Below, piece by piece: positions 1-8,433 of a stretch of DNA of 33,744 bases. Numbering within the stretch: position 1 is the stretch's first letter; each line of letters opens with the position of its first letter. The stretch is from Christensenella sp. UBA3792 (GTDB lineage: Bacteria; Bacillota; Clostridia; Christensenellales; CAG-138), in contig DFEW01000034.1 in the NCBI GenBank assembly GCA_002369195.1, forward strand, positions 1-33,744, read 5' to 3'. Made by a program: the position numbers and the translations under genes. The notes beneath the pieces are model-generated. The model had not been told where the DNA came from. It ran no database searches and worked only from the letters and a program-made list of their open reading frames with translations.

Positions 1-632
1 ACGCCGTCGACGACCGCGGAACGGATCATGAACGGCGGCACGACGTAGGTGTAGCCGCGGTCGATCATGAAGTCGCGCGCATAGGAGAGCACCGCGCTGT
101 GCAGCCGCGCGATGTCGCCCATCAGGTAGTAGAAGCCGTTGCCGCTCGTCTTGCGCGCGGAATCGAGATCGATGCCGCTGAGCCGCTCCATGATGTCCAC
201 ATGGTAGGGAATCTCGAAATCGGGCACGACCGGCTCGCCGAAGCGTTCGATCTCGACGTTCTCGGTGTCGTTCCTGCCGATCGGGACCGACGCGTCGATG
301 ATGTTCGGGATCACCAGCATGCGCTTGCGGATCTCGCCCTCGAGCTCTGTCTCGCGCACTTCGAGGTCCGCCATTTCCTTCGCCATCGCGCTGACCTGCT
401 TCTTGGCTTCCTCCGCCTTGTCGCGCTCGCCGTGCGCCATCATCATGCCGATGGACTTACTGATGACGTTGCGCTGGTTTCTGAGATAATCGCCGCGCAC
501 GTGCGCCTCGCGGTATTCCTTGTCGAGCGCAAGCACCTCGTCGACGAGAACGAGCTTTTCATCCTGAAACTTCTTTTTGATGTTTTCCTTCACGAGGTCC
601 GGATTCGACCGGACGAGCTTGATATCCAGCAT
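1..632 (-). CDS. serS: Seryl-tRNA synthetase, N-terminal part (cut by window edge)
   Basis: This class II aminoacyl-tRNA synthetase charges tRNA-Ser in the cytoplasm. Reading the minus strand from the ATG at 632 gives an uninterrupted frame of 210 codons to the window edge. It begins MLDIKLVRSNPDLV, the usual SerRS opening, and continues into the charged helical arm (about residues 30-105) that binds the long variable arm of tRNA-Ser. The start of the catalytic domain follows, with the SerRS-like stretches PYHVDIMERLSGIDLDSARK and YTYVVPPFMI. The C-terminal half with motifs 2 and 3 lies outside the window. AAGGATG precedes the ATG. The start lies one base after the argS stop, so the two synthetase genes are almost certainly cotranscribed. 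Plus-strand frames over this stretch are shadows. Confidence 0.95.
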   Translation of the reverse strand, partial: MLDIKLVRSNPDLVKENIKKKFQDEKLVLVDEVLALDKEYREAHVRGDYLRNQRNVISKSIGMMMAHGERDKAEEAKKQVSAMAKEMADLEVRETELEGEIRKRMLVIPNIIDASVPIGRNDTENVEIERFGEPVVPDFEIPYHVDIMERLSGIDLDSARKTSGNGFYYLMGDIARLHSAVLSYARDFMIDRGYTYVVPPFMIRSAVVDG

Positions 633-633
633 A

Positions 634-2322
<1,689 letters not shown>

Positions 2323-2389
2323 ACTCGTAAACTCTCCTTAACTGAATTATGATACCACAGCACGGACCAAAAAGAAAGAGTCAAGTTTC

Positions 2390-2412
2390 AAAAAACCCGC
2401 TTGCAACGCGGG
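2390..2412 (-). terminator. Terminator-like hairpin upstream of argS
   Basis: The minus strand reads a CCCGC stem, a 7-base loop and GCGGG, followed by six T residues (2390-2395). This is a short intrinsic-terminator shape lying between the argS and pepT starts. Its loop contains the TTGCAA that serves as the -35 element of the proposed plus-strand pepT promoter. No T-box leader fits here, because pepT coding sequence begins 46 bases away. It may block antisense transcription coming from the pepT side. Confidence 0.4.
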
Positions 2413-2429
2413 CAGTGTACGTGTATGAT
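2401..2429 (+). promoter_or_regulatory. Probable sigma-A-type promoter for the pepT operon
   Basis: TTGCAA (2401-2406), a 17-base spacer and TATGAT (2424-2429) form a good housekeeping promoter. It lies about 28 bases before the pepT ATG and would leave a short leader containing the ACGGAGG ribosome binding site. Confidence 0.55.
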
Positions 2430-2457
2430 AAGAACAAAGACATACGGAGGCATTTCT

Positions 2458-3711
2458 ATGGAACGAACGCCGTTTTACGGGCAGGTGAGAGACCGCCTGA
2501 TCCGCTATGCAAAAATCGACACGCAATCCGACCCCAAGAGCAGCGCGACGCCGACCACGCAAAAGCAGTTCGACCTTGCGCGCGTGCTGTTCGACGAGCT
2601 TCTTGCGATCGGCGCAAAGGACGTGTGGCTCGATGAGCGTTGCTGCGTCGTCTACGCCATGCTGCCCTCGACGCGCGCGGACGGCGGCGGACGCCCGTTC
2701 GGGCTCGTCACGCACATGGACACCGCACCCGATGCGCCCGGCGCGAACGTGCGCCCGTGGGTGCTTGAATCGTACGACGGCGGCGATATCGTGCTCAACC
2801 CCGAACAGGGCATCGTGATGTCGCCGAAGGATTTCCCGAACCTTCTCAATTACGTCGGACAGGACCTGATCCTGACCGACGGCACGACGCTGCTCGGCGG
2901 CGACGACAAGGCGGCGATCGCCGCGGTCATGACGTTGGCGGAGCATCTGCTCTCGCATCCAAAGATCGAGCACGGTCCGATCGCGCTCGCGTTCACGCCC
3001 GACGAGGAGGTCGGCGGGCTCGCCAAGGACCTCGACCTTGCCCGCTTCGGCGCGCCGGTCGCCTATACGCTCGACGGCGACTACCTCGGCTTCTATGAGG
3101 ACGAGACGTTCCACGCCTCGCACGCAAAGGTCGTCTTCTCCGGGCGCAGCGTGCACACCGGCACCGCCAAGGGCATTATGATCAACGCCTGCGACCTGAT
3201 GACCGAATGGCTCTCGATGCTGCCGCGCTTCGAAAAGCCGCAGTTCACCGAGGGACGCGAGGGCTTTTTCCACGTCATCTCGATGCGCGGCGCGTGCGAG
3301 CATGCGGAAACGGAGCTCATCGTGCGCGATCACGACCGCACGCAGTTCGAGATCCGCGAAGCGTACCTGCAAAAATGCACCGACGCGATCAACGCGCAGT
3401 ATCCCGGCGCCGCCGCGCTCACGATCACCGAGACCTACCGCAGCATGAAGGAGGTCGTGGACCGGCACCCGTACCTGATCGAACACCTTTGCGCGGCGAT
3501 CCGCGAAACCGGTCTGACGCCGCAGTCGATCGCGTTTCGCGGCGGCACGGACGGCTCGGCGCTGTCGCAGCGCGGGCTGCCCTGTCCGAACCTGTCGGCG
3601 GGCTATGAGAACGCGCACGGCCGGTTCGAGTACGTGCCGATCCCGTCGATGGAAAAGAACGTCGAAATCCTGCTCCGCCTTGCCGCGCGCTTCGCGGCAG
3701 ACGACGCATAA
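2458..3711 (+). CDS. pepT: Peptidase T (tripeptide aminopeptidase, M20 family)
   Basis: This cytoplasmic di-zinc aminopeptidase releases the N-terminal residue of tripeptides. The product is 417 aa, close to the usual 405-415 aa of PepT. Metal-site signatures are visible in order: THMDTAPDAPG, then LLGGDDKAA, and FTPDEEVGG with the catalytic Glu. RGGTDGSALSQRGLPCPNLS near the C-terminus is a hallmark of the PepT group. The start chosen is the ATG at 2458, preceded by ACGGAGGCATTTCT; an upstream in-frame extension has no ribosome binding site. It heads a seven-gene plus-strand run with short gaps, and the next gene starts 11 bases after its stop. Confidence 0.95.
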   Translation: MERTPFYGQVRDRLIRYAKIDTQSDPKSSATPTTQKQFDLARVLFDELLAIGAKDVWLDERCCVVYAMLPSTRADGGGRPFGLVTHMDTAPDAPGANVRPWVLESYDGGDIVLNPEQGIVMSPKDFPNLLNYVGQDLILTDGTTLLGGDDKAAIAAVMTLAEHLLSHPKIEHGPIALAFTPDEEVGGLAKDLDLARFGAPVAYTLDGDYLGFYEDETFHASHAKVVFSGRSVHTGTAKGIMINACDLMTEWLSMLPRFEKPQFTEGREGFFHVISMRGACEHAETELIVRDHDRTQFEIREAYLQKCTDAINAQYPGAAALTITETYRSMKEVVDRHPYLIEHLCAAIRETGLTPQSIAFRGGTDGSALSQRGLPCPNLSAGYENAHGRFEYVPIPSMEKNVEILLRLAARFAADDA

Positions 3712-3722
3712 AGGAGGTTTCT

Positions 3723-4292
3723 ATGGAATCCGAACAAAGCCCCGTGCTGGCAAGATGCGTGTTCCGTCCCGCGTACGAAACCGAGCTGCAGCTCTATCGC
3801 GCCGCCCGCTCCAAGCTCCGGCTCGTGCTGCTGATCGTGCTCGGCGCGGCATGTATCGCATACCTGCTCTCCATGCTGATCCAGCAGGCGCTGATGGTGC
3901 TCGTGTTCAGGAACCCGATCCGTTTCTGGATTCTCGTCGCATGCCTCGCCGCGTTCATCGCGCTATACATCTGGGCGTTCTTCTCGCCGAGCCGCAACGC
4001 GAAGCGCAAGCTGCGCCGTGGGTTCGAGCTGTACGGCGATCTGCCGACCGTCGTGACCGAGTTCTATGACGACGGCATCCGCCTCAGGATCGGCGAACGG
4101 CAGTCGGACATCCGCCTTTCCTATCCGATCATCGTACGGTGCATGGAGACGCGGGACCTCATTCTGCTCGAAACGAAGGAAAAGCAGGTCGTGCAGGTGC
4201 ACAAAGCCGCGCTGGAAGGGCTCGACGTGCCCGGCTTCAAAGCGCTGATCCGCGAAAAATGTCCCAAAGCCAAGATTCAGTTTACCGCATAA
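3723..4292 (+). CDS. YcxB-like membrane protein (first of a tandem pair)
   Basis: The product is 189 aa. Two hydrophobic segments are visible, about residues 36-60 (LVLLIVLGAACIAYLLSML) and 69-90 (FWILVACLAAFIALYIWAF). A soluble C-terminal domain follows, with the pattern TRDLILLETKEKQVVQVHKA typical of the YcxB-like C-terminal domain. The function of this family is unknown; it is found mostly in Firmicutes membranes. The ATG has a strong AAAGGAGG site. The gene sits between pepT and a second protein of the same architecture, so the pair probably arose by duplication and may act together. Family assignment is by pattern recognition, not by search. Confidence 0.75.
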   Translation: MESEQSPVLARCVFRPAYETELQLYRAARSKLRLVLLIVLGAACIAYLLSMLIQQALMVLVFRNPIRFWILVACLAAFIALYIWAFFSPSRNAKRKLRRGFELYGDLPTVVTEFYDDGIRLRIGERQSDIRLSYPIIVRCMETRDLILLETKEKQVVQVHKAALEGLDVPGFKALIREKCPKAKIQFTA

Positions 4293-4303
4293 AGGAGAAT
4301 CCC

Positions 4304-4861
4304 ATGGAAGAACAAACTACCGTTTACGCAATCAACCGTTTCGTTCCGACCCTCGACCATTACCGGCAGGCATACAGCGAAATGCTCAAGCGCTCGACCC
4401 TGCTCTTTGCGGGCGCGGTCGTGCTGATGGCGGCGATCTTCGCTGTCTCCGTCCTCCTTTCGGACAAGCCGCTGTTTTCGACCGGCAACATCTTCCCGCT
4501 CGCCGCGCTCGGCGTCGCCGCGATCATCGTGGCGGTGCAGGCGGTGCTGATGCCGAGCATCTACGCGAACAACGCGATGAAGCGCATGACCGAAGCGTTC
4601 GGCGGTCCCGGTGCGCTGACCACAAAGGTCGTCACCGGCGGCATCACGGTGCACAACGCCGCGAACGACAACCTGAACGCCATGCCGTTTGTGTCGTTCA
4701 CGCGCTTTACCGAAACGCGCGACCTGCTGCTTCTGCGCACCAATGCGCGGCAGACGGTCATGGTCGCAAAGACCGGGTTCGAGGACGGCTGCACCGAGGC
4801 GGAATTCAAGACGCTGATGCAGCAGAACTGCCCGAACGCGAAGGCGAAGTGGAGGAACTGA
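4304..4861 (+). CDS. YcxB-like membrane protein (second of a tandem pair)
   Basis: The product is 185 aa and shares the plan of its upstream neighbour. A short N-terminal cytoplasmic stretch is followed by two transmembrane segments (about residues 30-50 and 62-82). The soluble domain ends in TRDLLLLRTNARQTVMVAK, and both proteins close with a related stretch, FKTLMQQNCPNAKAKW here against FKALIREKCPKAKIQF in the first copy. The shared motifs are seen directly; descent from a duplication is an inference. The start is the ATG at 4304 after AAAGGAGAATCCC. The gap to the upstream gene is 11 bases, and one base separates its stop from msrA. The function is unknown. Confidence 0.75.
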   Translation: MEEQTTVYAINRFVPTLDHYRQAYSEMLKRSTLLFAGAVVLMAAIFAVSVLLSDKPLFSTGNIFPLAALGVAAIIVAVQAVLMPSIYANNAMKRMTEAFGGPGALTTKVVTGGITVHNAANDNLNAMPFVSFTRFTETRDLLLLRTNARQTVMVAKTGFEDGCTEAEFKTLMQQNCPNAKAKWRN

Positions 4862-4862
4862 G

Positions 4863-5363
4863 ATGAAAACGATCTATCTTGCGGGCGGCTGCTTCTGGGG
4901 TATGCAGAAGTTCATCGACCAGTTTCCCGGCGTGCTGAACACCGAGGTCGGCTACGCGAACGGTCCGACCGCGCATCCGAGCTATCGCGAGGTGTGCGAC
5001 AGCGCAGGTCATGCCGAGACGGTGCGCGTCGACTATGACGAGACCGTGCTTTCGCTCAGAGAACTGCTGCAATACTATTTCATGGTGATCGATCCGCTGT
5101 CCGTGAACCGGCAGGGCATGGACGCGGGCGTGCAGTACCGCACCGGCGTGTACTATACGGACACGTCGCAGCTTGAAGAGATCGACGCCGTGTTCGCGGA
5201 ACAAACCGAAAAGGCAGGCGCGCCGCTTGCGGTCGAAAAGAAGCCGATCGAAGATTTCTGGTCCGCGGAGGAATACCACCAAAAATATCTCGACAAGAAC
5301 CCCGCCGGCTACTGCCATATCCCGACGCACTATTTCTCGATCGCAAAGCAGAGGAAGGAGTAA
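4863..5363 (+). CDS. msrA: Peptide-methionine (S)-S-oxide reductase MsrA
   Basis: MsrA reduces methionine S-sulfoxide in proteins and free methionine, repairing oxidative damage in the cytoplasm. The product is 166 aa, typical of short bacterial MsrA. The catalytic GCFWG motif is at residues 9-13, giving active-site Cys10. Family stretches GYANG, HAETVRVDYD and the C-terminal EEYHQKYLDKNP are present. A second cysteine in GYCHIPTHYF near the C-terminus could be a recycling cysteine, though its placement differs from the E. coli enzyme. It starts one base after the YcxB-like gene and is followed 4 bases later by proC, so it is embedded in the pepT operon. Confidence 0.96.
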   Translation: MKTIYLAGGCFWGMQKFIDQFPGVLNTEVGYANGPTAHPSYREVCDSAGHAETVRVDYDETVLSLRELLQYYFMVIDPLSVNRQGMDAGVQYRTGVYYTDTSQLEEIDAVFAEQTEKAGAPLAVEKKPIEDFWSAEEYHQKYLDKNPAGYCHIPTHYFSIAKQRKE

Positions 5364-5367
5364 CCCT

Positions 5368-6174
5368 ATGTTTCAAACCGTCGGCATCATCGGCACCGGC
5401 GCCATGGGAAGCGCGATCGCCGCACTCGCGGCGGACGATCCGAACGTGACGCTGCTGCTTTCAAACCGCACCGAAGAGAAGGCGCGCGCGCTTGCCACGA
5501 CCCTACGCGCGCACGTTTCGACCAATACGGAGATTGCGCATCGCTGCGATCTCATCGTCCTTGCGGTCAAGCCGCAGATCATGCCGGACGTTTTGCGCGA
5601 GGTTGCGCCCGTTCTTGCGGCGCGGCAGAGCCGTTTCGTGCTCGTCACACCGGCGGCGGGACTGACGATCGCGTCGATCCGCGCGCTCGCGGGCGGCGCG
5701 TACCCGGTGATCCGGATCATGCCGAACACGCCGATCGCGATCGGCGCCGGCATCATCGCCTACTGCAGCGAGGGCGTCGACGACGGCGAGCTTGCGGCGT
5801 TCTGCAAGCTTGTGGCGCATGCGGGCACCGTCGAGCCGCTTCCCGAGCATCTGATGGACGCGGGCAGCGCGCTGTTCGGCTGCGGTCCGGCGTTCGTCGA
5901 CCTGTTTATCGAGGCGCTTGCCGACGGCGGCGTGGCGTGCGGACTGCCGCGCAAAACCGCGCTCCGCTTCGCGGCGCAGACCGTGGAGGGCGCGGGCAAG
6001 ACCGCACGGATTTCCGGTCAGCATCCCGGCGCATTGAAGGACGTCGTCTGCTCGCCCGCGGGCAGCACGATTCAGGGCGTGCGCGCCCTTGAAAAGGGCG
6101 GATTCCGTTCCGCCGCGATGGAGGCGGTCATCGCCGCCTATGAACGCAATCTGGAACTGAAGAAAGGAGAATAG
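5368..6174 (+). CDS. proC: Pyrroline-5-carboxylate reductase
   Basis: ProC carries out the last step of proline synthesis, reducing pyrroline-5-carboxylate to proline with NAD(P)H. The product is 268 aa, the usual length. The N-terminal Rossmann motif GIIGTGAMGSAI is at about residues 6-17. VKPQIMPDVL and RIMPNTP are typical middle motifs. The C-terminal dimerisation domain contains the substrate-site signature SPAGSTIQGVRALEKGGFR. The ATG at 5368 follows GGAAGGAGTAACCCT. Genes on both sides lie within a few bases, so it belongs to the pepT operon. Confidence 0.96.
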   Translation: MFQTVGIIGTGAMGSAIAALAADDPNVTLLLSNRTEEKARALATTLRAHVSTNTEIAHRCDLIVLAVKPQIMPDVLREVAPVLAARQSRFVLVTPAAGLTIASIRALAGGAYPVIRIMPNTPIAIGAGIIAYCSEGVDDGELAAFCKLVAHAGTVEPLPEHLMDAGSALFGCGPAFVDLFIEALADGGVACGLPRKTALRFAAQTVEGAGKTARISGQHPGALKDVVCSPAGSTIQGVRALEKGGFRSAAMEAVIAAYERNLELKKGE

Positions 6175-6176
6175 CC

Positions 6177-7142
6177 GTGAAACGCTGCATCGCATTGCTT
6201 CTCTCTCTCGCACTTCTGCTGGCGCTCTCCGCCTGTATTCCGGGCAAAATCGCGCCGACGCCGACCCCCGTCCCGACCGAAGCGCCCACGCCGACGCCTA
6301 CGCCGGAGCCGACGCCGACTCCCACGCCCGAACCGACGCCGGATCCCAAGGACGTGCTTACGGCGGCGTATGAAAAAATGCAGGAGATCGCATCCCTGCA
6401 TGTGGGCATCGACTACGAAGCCGACTTCACGATGGGCGTTCCCGCCTATCACATCGAGCAGCAGACCAAGGTACAGATGACCATAGACGAGCTGATGTGC
6501 GAGGATCCGTATTCGTTCCGGATCGAGGTCGGCATCGCGAACGGCGACGATACGCAGGTGAACATTCTGTCGTACGGGGAACAGATCGACGGCAAAACCT
6601 ATATCTATCTATCGGCGGATGAAGAAAACTGGACCGTCACGACCGATGTCGACGATTCCGTTCTGCAGGTGAAAACCGCGCAGGAGATGTGCAAGGTCCT
6701 TATGAACGTCGTCGACGCGCAGTTTGTCGACACCGAGACGGAGGACGGCCGCACGCTGGCGGTCTATTCCGGTTCCGCCGCCGGCATCGACAACGGCGTC
6801 GAAGATGTGATCGGTCAGTTTGCGGCGTTCGGCATGCTCTTCGGCGAGGACACCGCTGCGATCCCCTTCACCGTCTGGATCGACACGGAAACCGGCTATG
6901 TCGCGAAGCTGCGGTATGATCTTCGCGCGCTGGTCGAAGCGGTCTACGGTCAGATGTTTTCCTCCGGGATGATCGGCGCGGGCGAGAACATCGCCGTCGA
7001 CCTGATCGTGAACGATGCGTTTTTGGAATCCGTCCTATCGCAGTACAACGCGGTCGAGCCGATCGTCATTCCCGATGACGTGAAGCAGAGCGCGGCGCAG
7101 TCCGAACCGAGCGCTCCGCCGACGGACGGCACCCATCTCTGA
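6177..7142 (+). CDS. Predicted lipoprotein with Thr/Pro-rich linker (DUF6612-like)
   Basis: The product is 321 aa and begins at a GTG preceded by AAAGGAGAATAGCC. Residues 1-19 form a lipoprotein signal peptide ending in the lipobox LSAC, so Cys20 is the predicted lipidation site. Residues about 27-58 are a low-complexity linker made of Thr-Pro and Glu-Pro-Thr-Pro units that would span the cell wall. The rest (about residues 60-300) is a soluble domain rich in beta-strand patterns, starting LTAAYEKMQEIASLHV and resembling the LppX/DUF6612-type lipoprotein fold found in Clostridia. It is expected to be anchored outside the membrane; ligand and role are unknown. It follows proC by two bases. Confidence 0.8.
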   Translation: MKRCIALLLSLALLLALSACIPGKIAPTPTPVPTEAPTPTPTPEPTPTPTPEPTPDPKDVLTAAYEKMQEIASLHVGIDYEADFTMGVPAYHIEQQTKVQMTIDELMCEDPYSFRIEVGIANGDDTQVNILSYGEQIDGKTYIYLSADEENWTVTTDVDDSVLQVKTAQEMCKVLMNVVDAQFVDTETEDGRTLAVYSGSAAGIDNGVEDVIGQFAAFGMLFGEDTAAIPFTVWIDTETGYVAKLRYDLRALVEAVYGQMFSSGMIGAGENIAVDLIVNDAFLESVLSQYNAVEPIVIPDDVKQSAAQSEPSAPPTDGTHL

Positions 7143-7145
7143 GCG

Positions 7146-7937
7146 ATGATCCGATCAATCCCGAAAGAGCAGGCGGAAGCGTTCCCGTTTTCGAACGACG
7201 CCGAAGCGATCACCTTTCATAAAATGCGGCAGCTGATGCGCGTGCAGGATGCGCTGTGCCTGAGCGACGGGCAGGACGTTCTGTTCGTGCGCGCGGGGCT
7301 CGGCCGGCCCGCATGGATCTATACGCGCCGCGGCGTCCCGGACGAAACGCTGTCCGAGCTTGCCGCCTCGCTCTGCGTGCTGAAGGATGCGCATAACCTT
7401 GCGGGCGTGATCGGGCGTTCGTCGCTCGTCCGCTATCTGGAGCTTGCCCTGCCGTTTCCGACACAGCGCCGCTTGCCGCTGACCGCGTATCTCTGTGAAA
7501 AGCCGAACGTCTATACGGCCGAAGGCACGCGCGTACACGCGTCAAAGCTCGATCCCGCCGTCTGCGGCGACTTGCTCGCACAGCTCGGCGAACAGGCGCG
7601 CGAGCCGATCCCCGAGAGCGAACGCCTCGCCGCCGGTCAACGGTTCTGCGAAAGCGCCTTTGCGTATGGTTGGTGCATAAACGGGACAACCGTTGCTCTG
7701 CTGCGGATGACTCAGGAGGAGGACGGCCTTGCCTATATCAACAACGTGGTGACGGACGAAACGCAGCGCGGACACGGCTATGCAAAAGCCCTCGTCTCCT
7801 CGGTCTGTGCCGATCGGCATGCTGCGGGCAATCGCACGATGCTCTATGCCGATACGAGCTACCCCGCCTCCAACGCGCTCTACCGCGCGGTCGGCTTTTC
7901 GGAAGCCGGACGGCTGATCGGCTTCGACTTCATCTGA
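7146..7937 (+). CDS. GNAT-family N-acetyltransferase
   Basis: The product is 263 aa. The C-terminal third is a GNAT domain: INNVVTDETQRGHGYAKAL matches motif A, with RGHGYA as the pyrophosphate-binding loop for acetyl-CoA. YPASNALYRAVGF matches the motif B region that closes most GNAT proteins. The N-terminal 150 residues resemble the first half of the duplicated FR47-like subgroup. The substrate cannot be told from sequence. The start at 7146 lies 3 bases after the lipoprotein stop and lacks a clear ribosome binding site, so translation probably depends on coupling. It is the last gene before the terminator at 7979-8006. Confidence 0.85.
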   Translation: MIRSIPKEQAEAFPFSNDAEAITFHKMRQLMRVQDALCLSDGQDVLFVRAGLGRPAWIYTRRGVPDETLSELAASLCVLKDAHNLAGVIGRSSLVRYLELALPFPTQRRLPLTAYLCEKPNVYTAEGTRVHASKLDPAVCGDLLAQLGEQAREPIPESERLAAGQRFCESAFAYGWCINGTTVALLRMTQEEDGLAYINNVVTDETQRGHGYAKALVSSVCADRHAAGNRTMLYADTSYPASNALYRAVGFSEAGRLIGFDFI

Positions 7938-7970
7938 TCACCATATCCTGATTTTGGTATACCCATGTAA

Positions 7971-8010
7971 AAAAGAACAGCCCTGTCCCGAATTTGGGAT
8001 AGGGCTGCTT
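7971..8010. terminator. Bidirectional intrinsic terminator
   Basis: An 11-bp stem (7979-7989 with 7996-8006, including one G-U pair) encloses a 6-base loop. A-rich sequence precedes it and CTTTGTT follows it, so it can end both the plus-strand operon and the convergent minus-strand gene. The T-run is stronger on the minus strand. Confidence 0.8.
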
Positions 8011-8026
8011 TGTTCCGTTCGGGCGC

Positions 8027-8278
8027 TCAGCCCTTGAGTCCGCGGGACTGGCGATCCATATCCTCGACGACGATGTCGTAGATCTCGCCGACCGTGGAAC
8101 AGTATTCGAGCACCTTCCACGGCTCGTTGGTATGGAAATGGATCTTGATCGTCTCGTCGGTGCCGACCGCCAGCAGGCAGTCGCCCTCGAAGTGGCTCAG
8201 AAAGTAGTCGCGGATCACGTCCTCGTCGAGGTCGTGTCCGTCGATCAGAAGCTGTGTGTCATACCGAAATTCCAACAT
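8027..8278 (-). CDS. Stand-alone FakA/YloV middle-domain protein
   Basis: The product is only 83 aa. Its sequence matches the middle region of the fatty-acid kinase FakA (YloV, DAK2 family): FRYDTQLLIDGHDLDED, then LLAVGTDETIKIHFHTNEP, then WKVLEYCSTVGEIYDIVVED. The pattern of V/I-HTN-x-P followed by a VLEY block is the most recognisable part of the FakA middle domain. The N-terminal DhaL kinase domain and C-terminal domain are both absent. It is not obviously a broken gene, since a strong AAAAGGAG site precedes the ATG and a clean terminator follows. A DegV/FakB protein is encoded at 19861-20712. The role is unknown; it could modulate FakA-FakB interaction. Assignment is by motif recognition. 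Confidence 0.75.
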   Translation of the reverse strand: MLEFRYDTQLLIDGHDLDEDVIRDYFLSHFEGDCLLAVGTDETIKIHFHTNEPWKVLEYCSTVGEIYDIVVEDMDRQSRGLKG

Positions 8279-8325
8279 GGTTGTTCTCCTTTTCTTTCCA
8301 ATACATTTCACGCCCCGCAGGGCGG

Positions 8326-8354
8326 TTTATGATTCCGTTCGTTATTGACGGCAA
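8326..8354 (-). promoter_or_regulatory. Candidate promoter for the FakA middle-domain gene
   Basis: On the minus strand TTGCCG (8349-8354), 17 bases and CATAAA (8326-8331) fit a weak sigma-A promoter. The leader would contain a small CGCCC/GGGCG hairpin (8311-8324) before the ribosome binding site. Confidence 0.3.
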
Positions 8355-8376
8355 AAGCGCGCTTTTCTGCGTACCG

Positions 8377-8424
8377 CCTCATCCGCCTTGCTTCGCAAGC
8401 CACCTTTCCCTCGAAGGGGAAGGC
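8377..8424. repeat. Palindromic intergenic repeat, unit A
   Basis: The unit reads CCTCATC, then a short palindrome (CTTGC, TTC, GCAAG), then CCACCTTTCCC, TCGA and AGGGGAAGGC. The same plan occurs at 10673-10720. Such CCTCATC...GGGGAAGGC units resemble dispersed palindromic repeats common in gut Clostridia genomes. It lies just past the stop of the 442-aa gene. Confidence 0.7.
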
Positions 8425-8433
8425 GATCGGCAA

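Noticed and set aside
2323..2457. T-box leader for argS
   Set aside because: A terminator-like stem is present, but there is no T-box sequence and too little room before the divergent pepT gene.
8353..8366. AAAAGCGCGCTTTT palindrome as a terminator
   Set aside because: It is a perfect palindrome with no unpaired loop region and no T-run after a stable stem, so it is a poor terminator; it may be part of the nearby repeat region.
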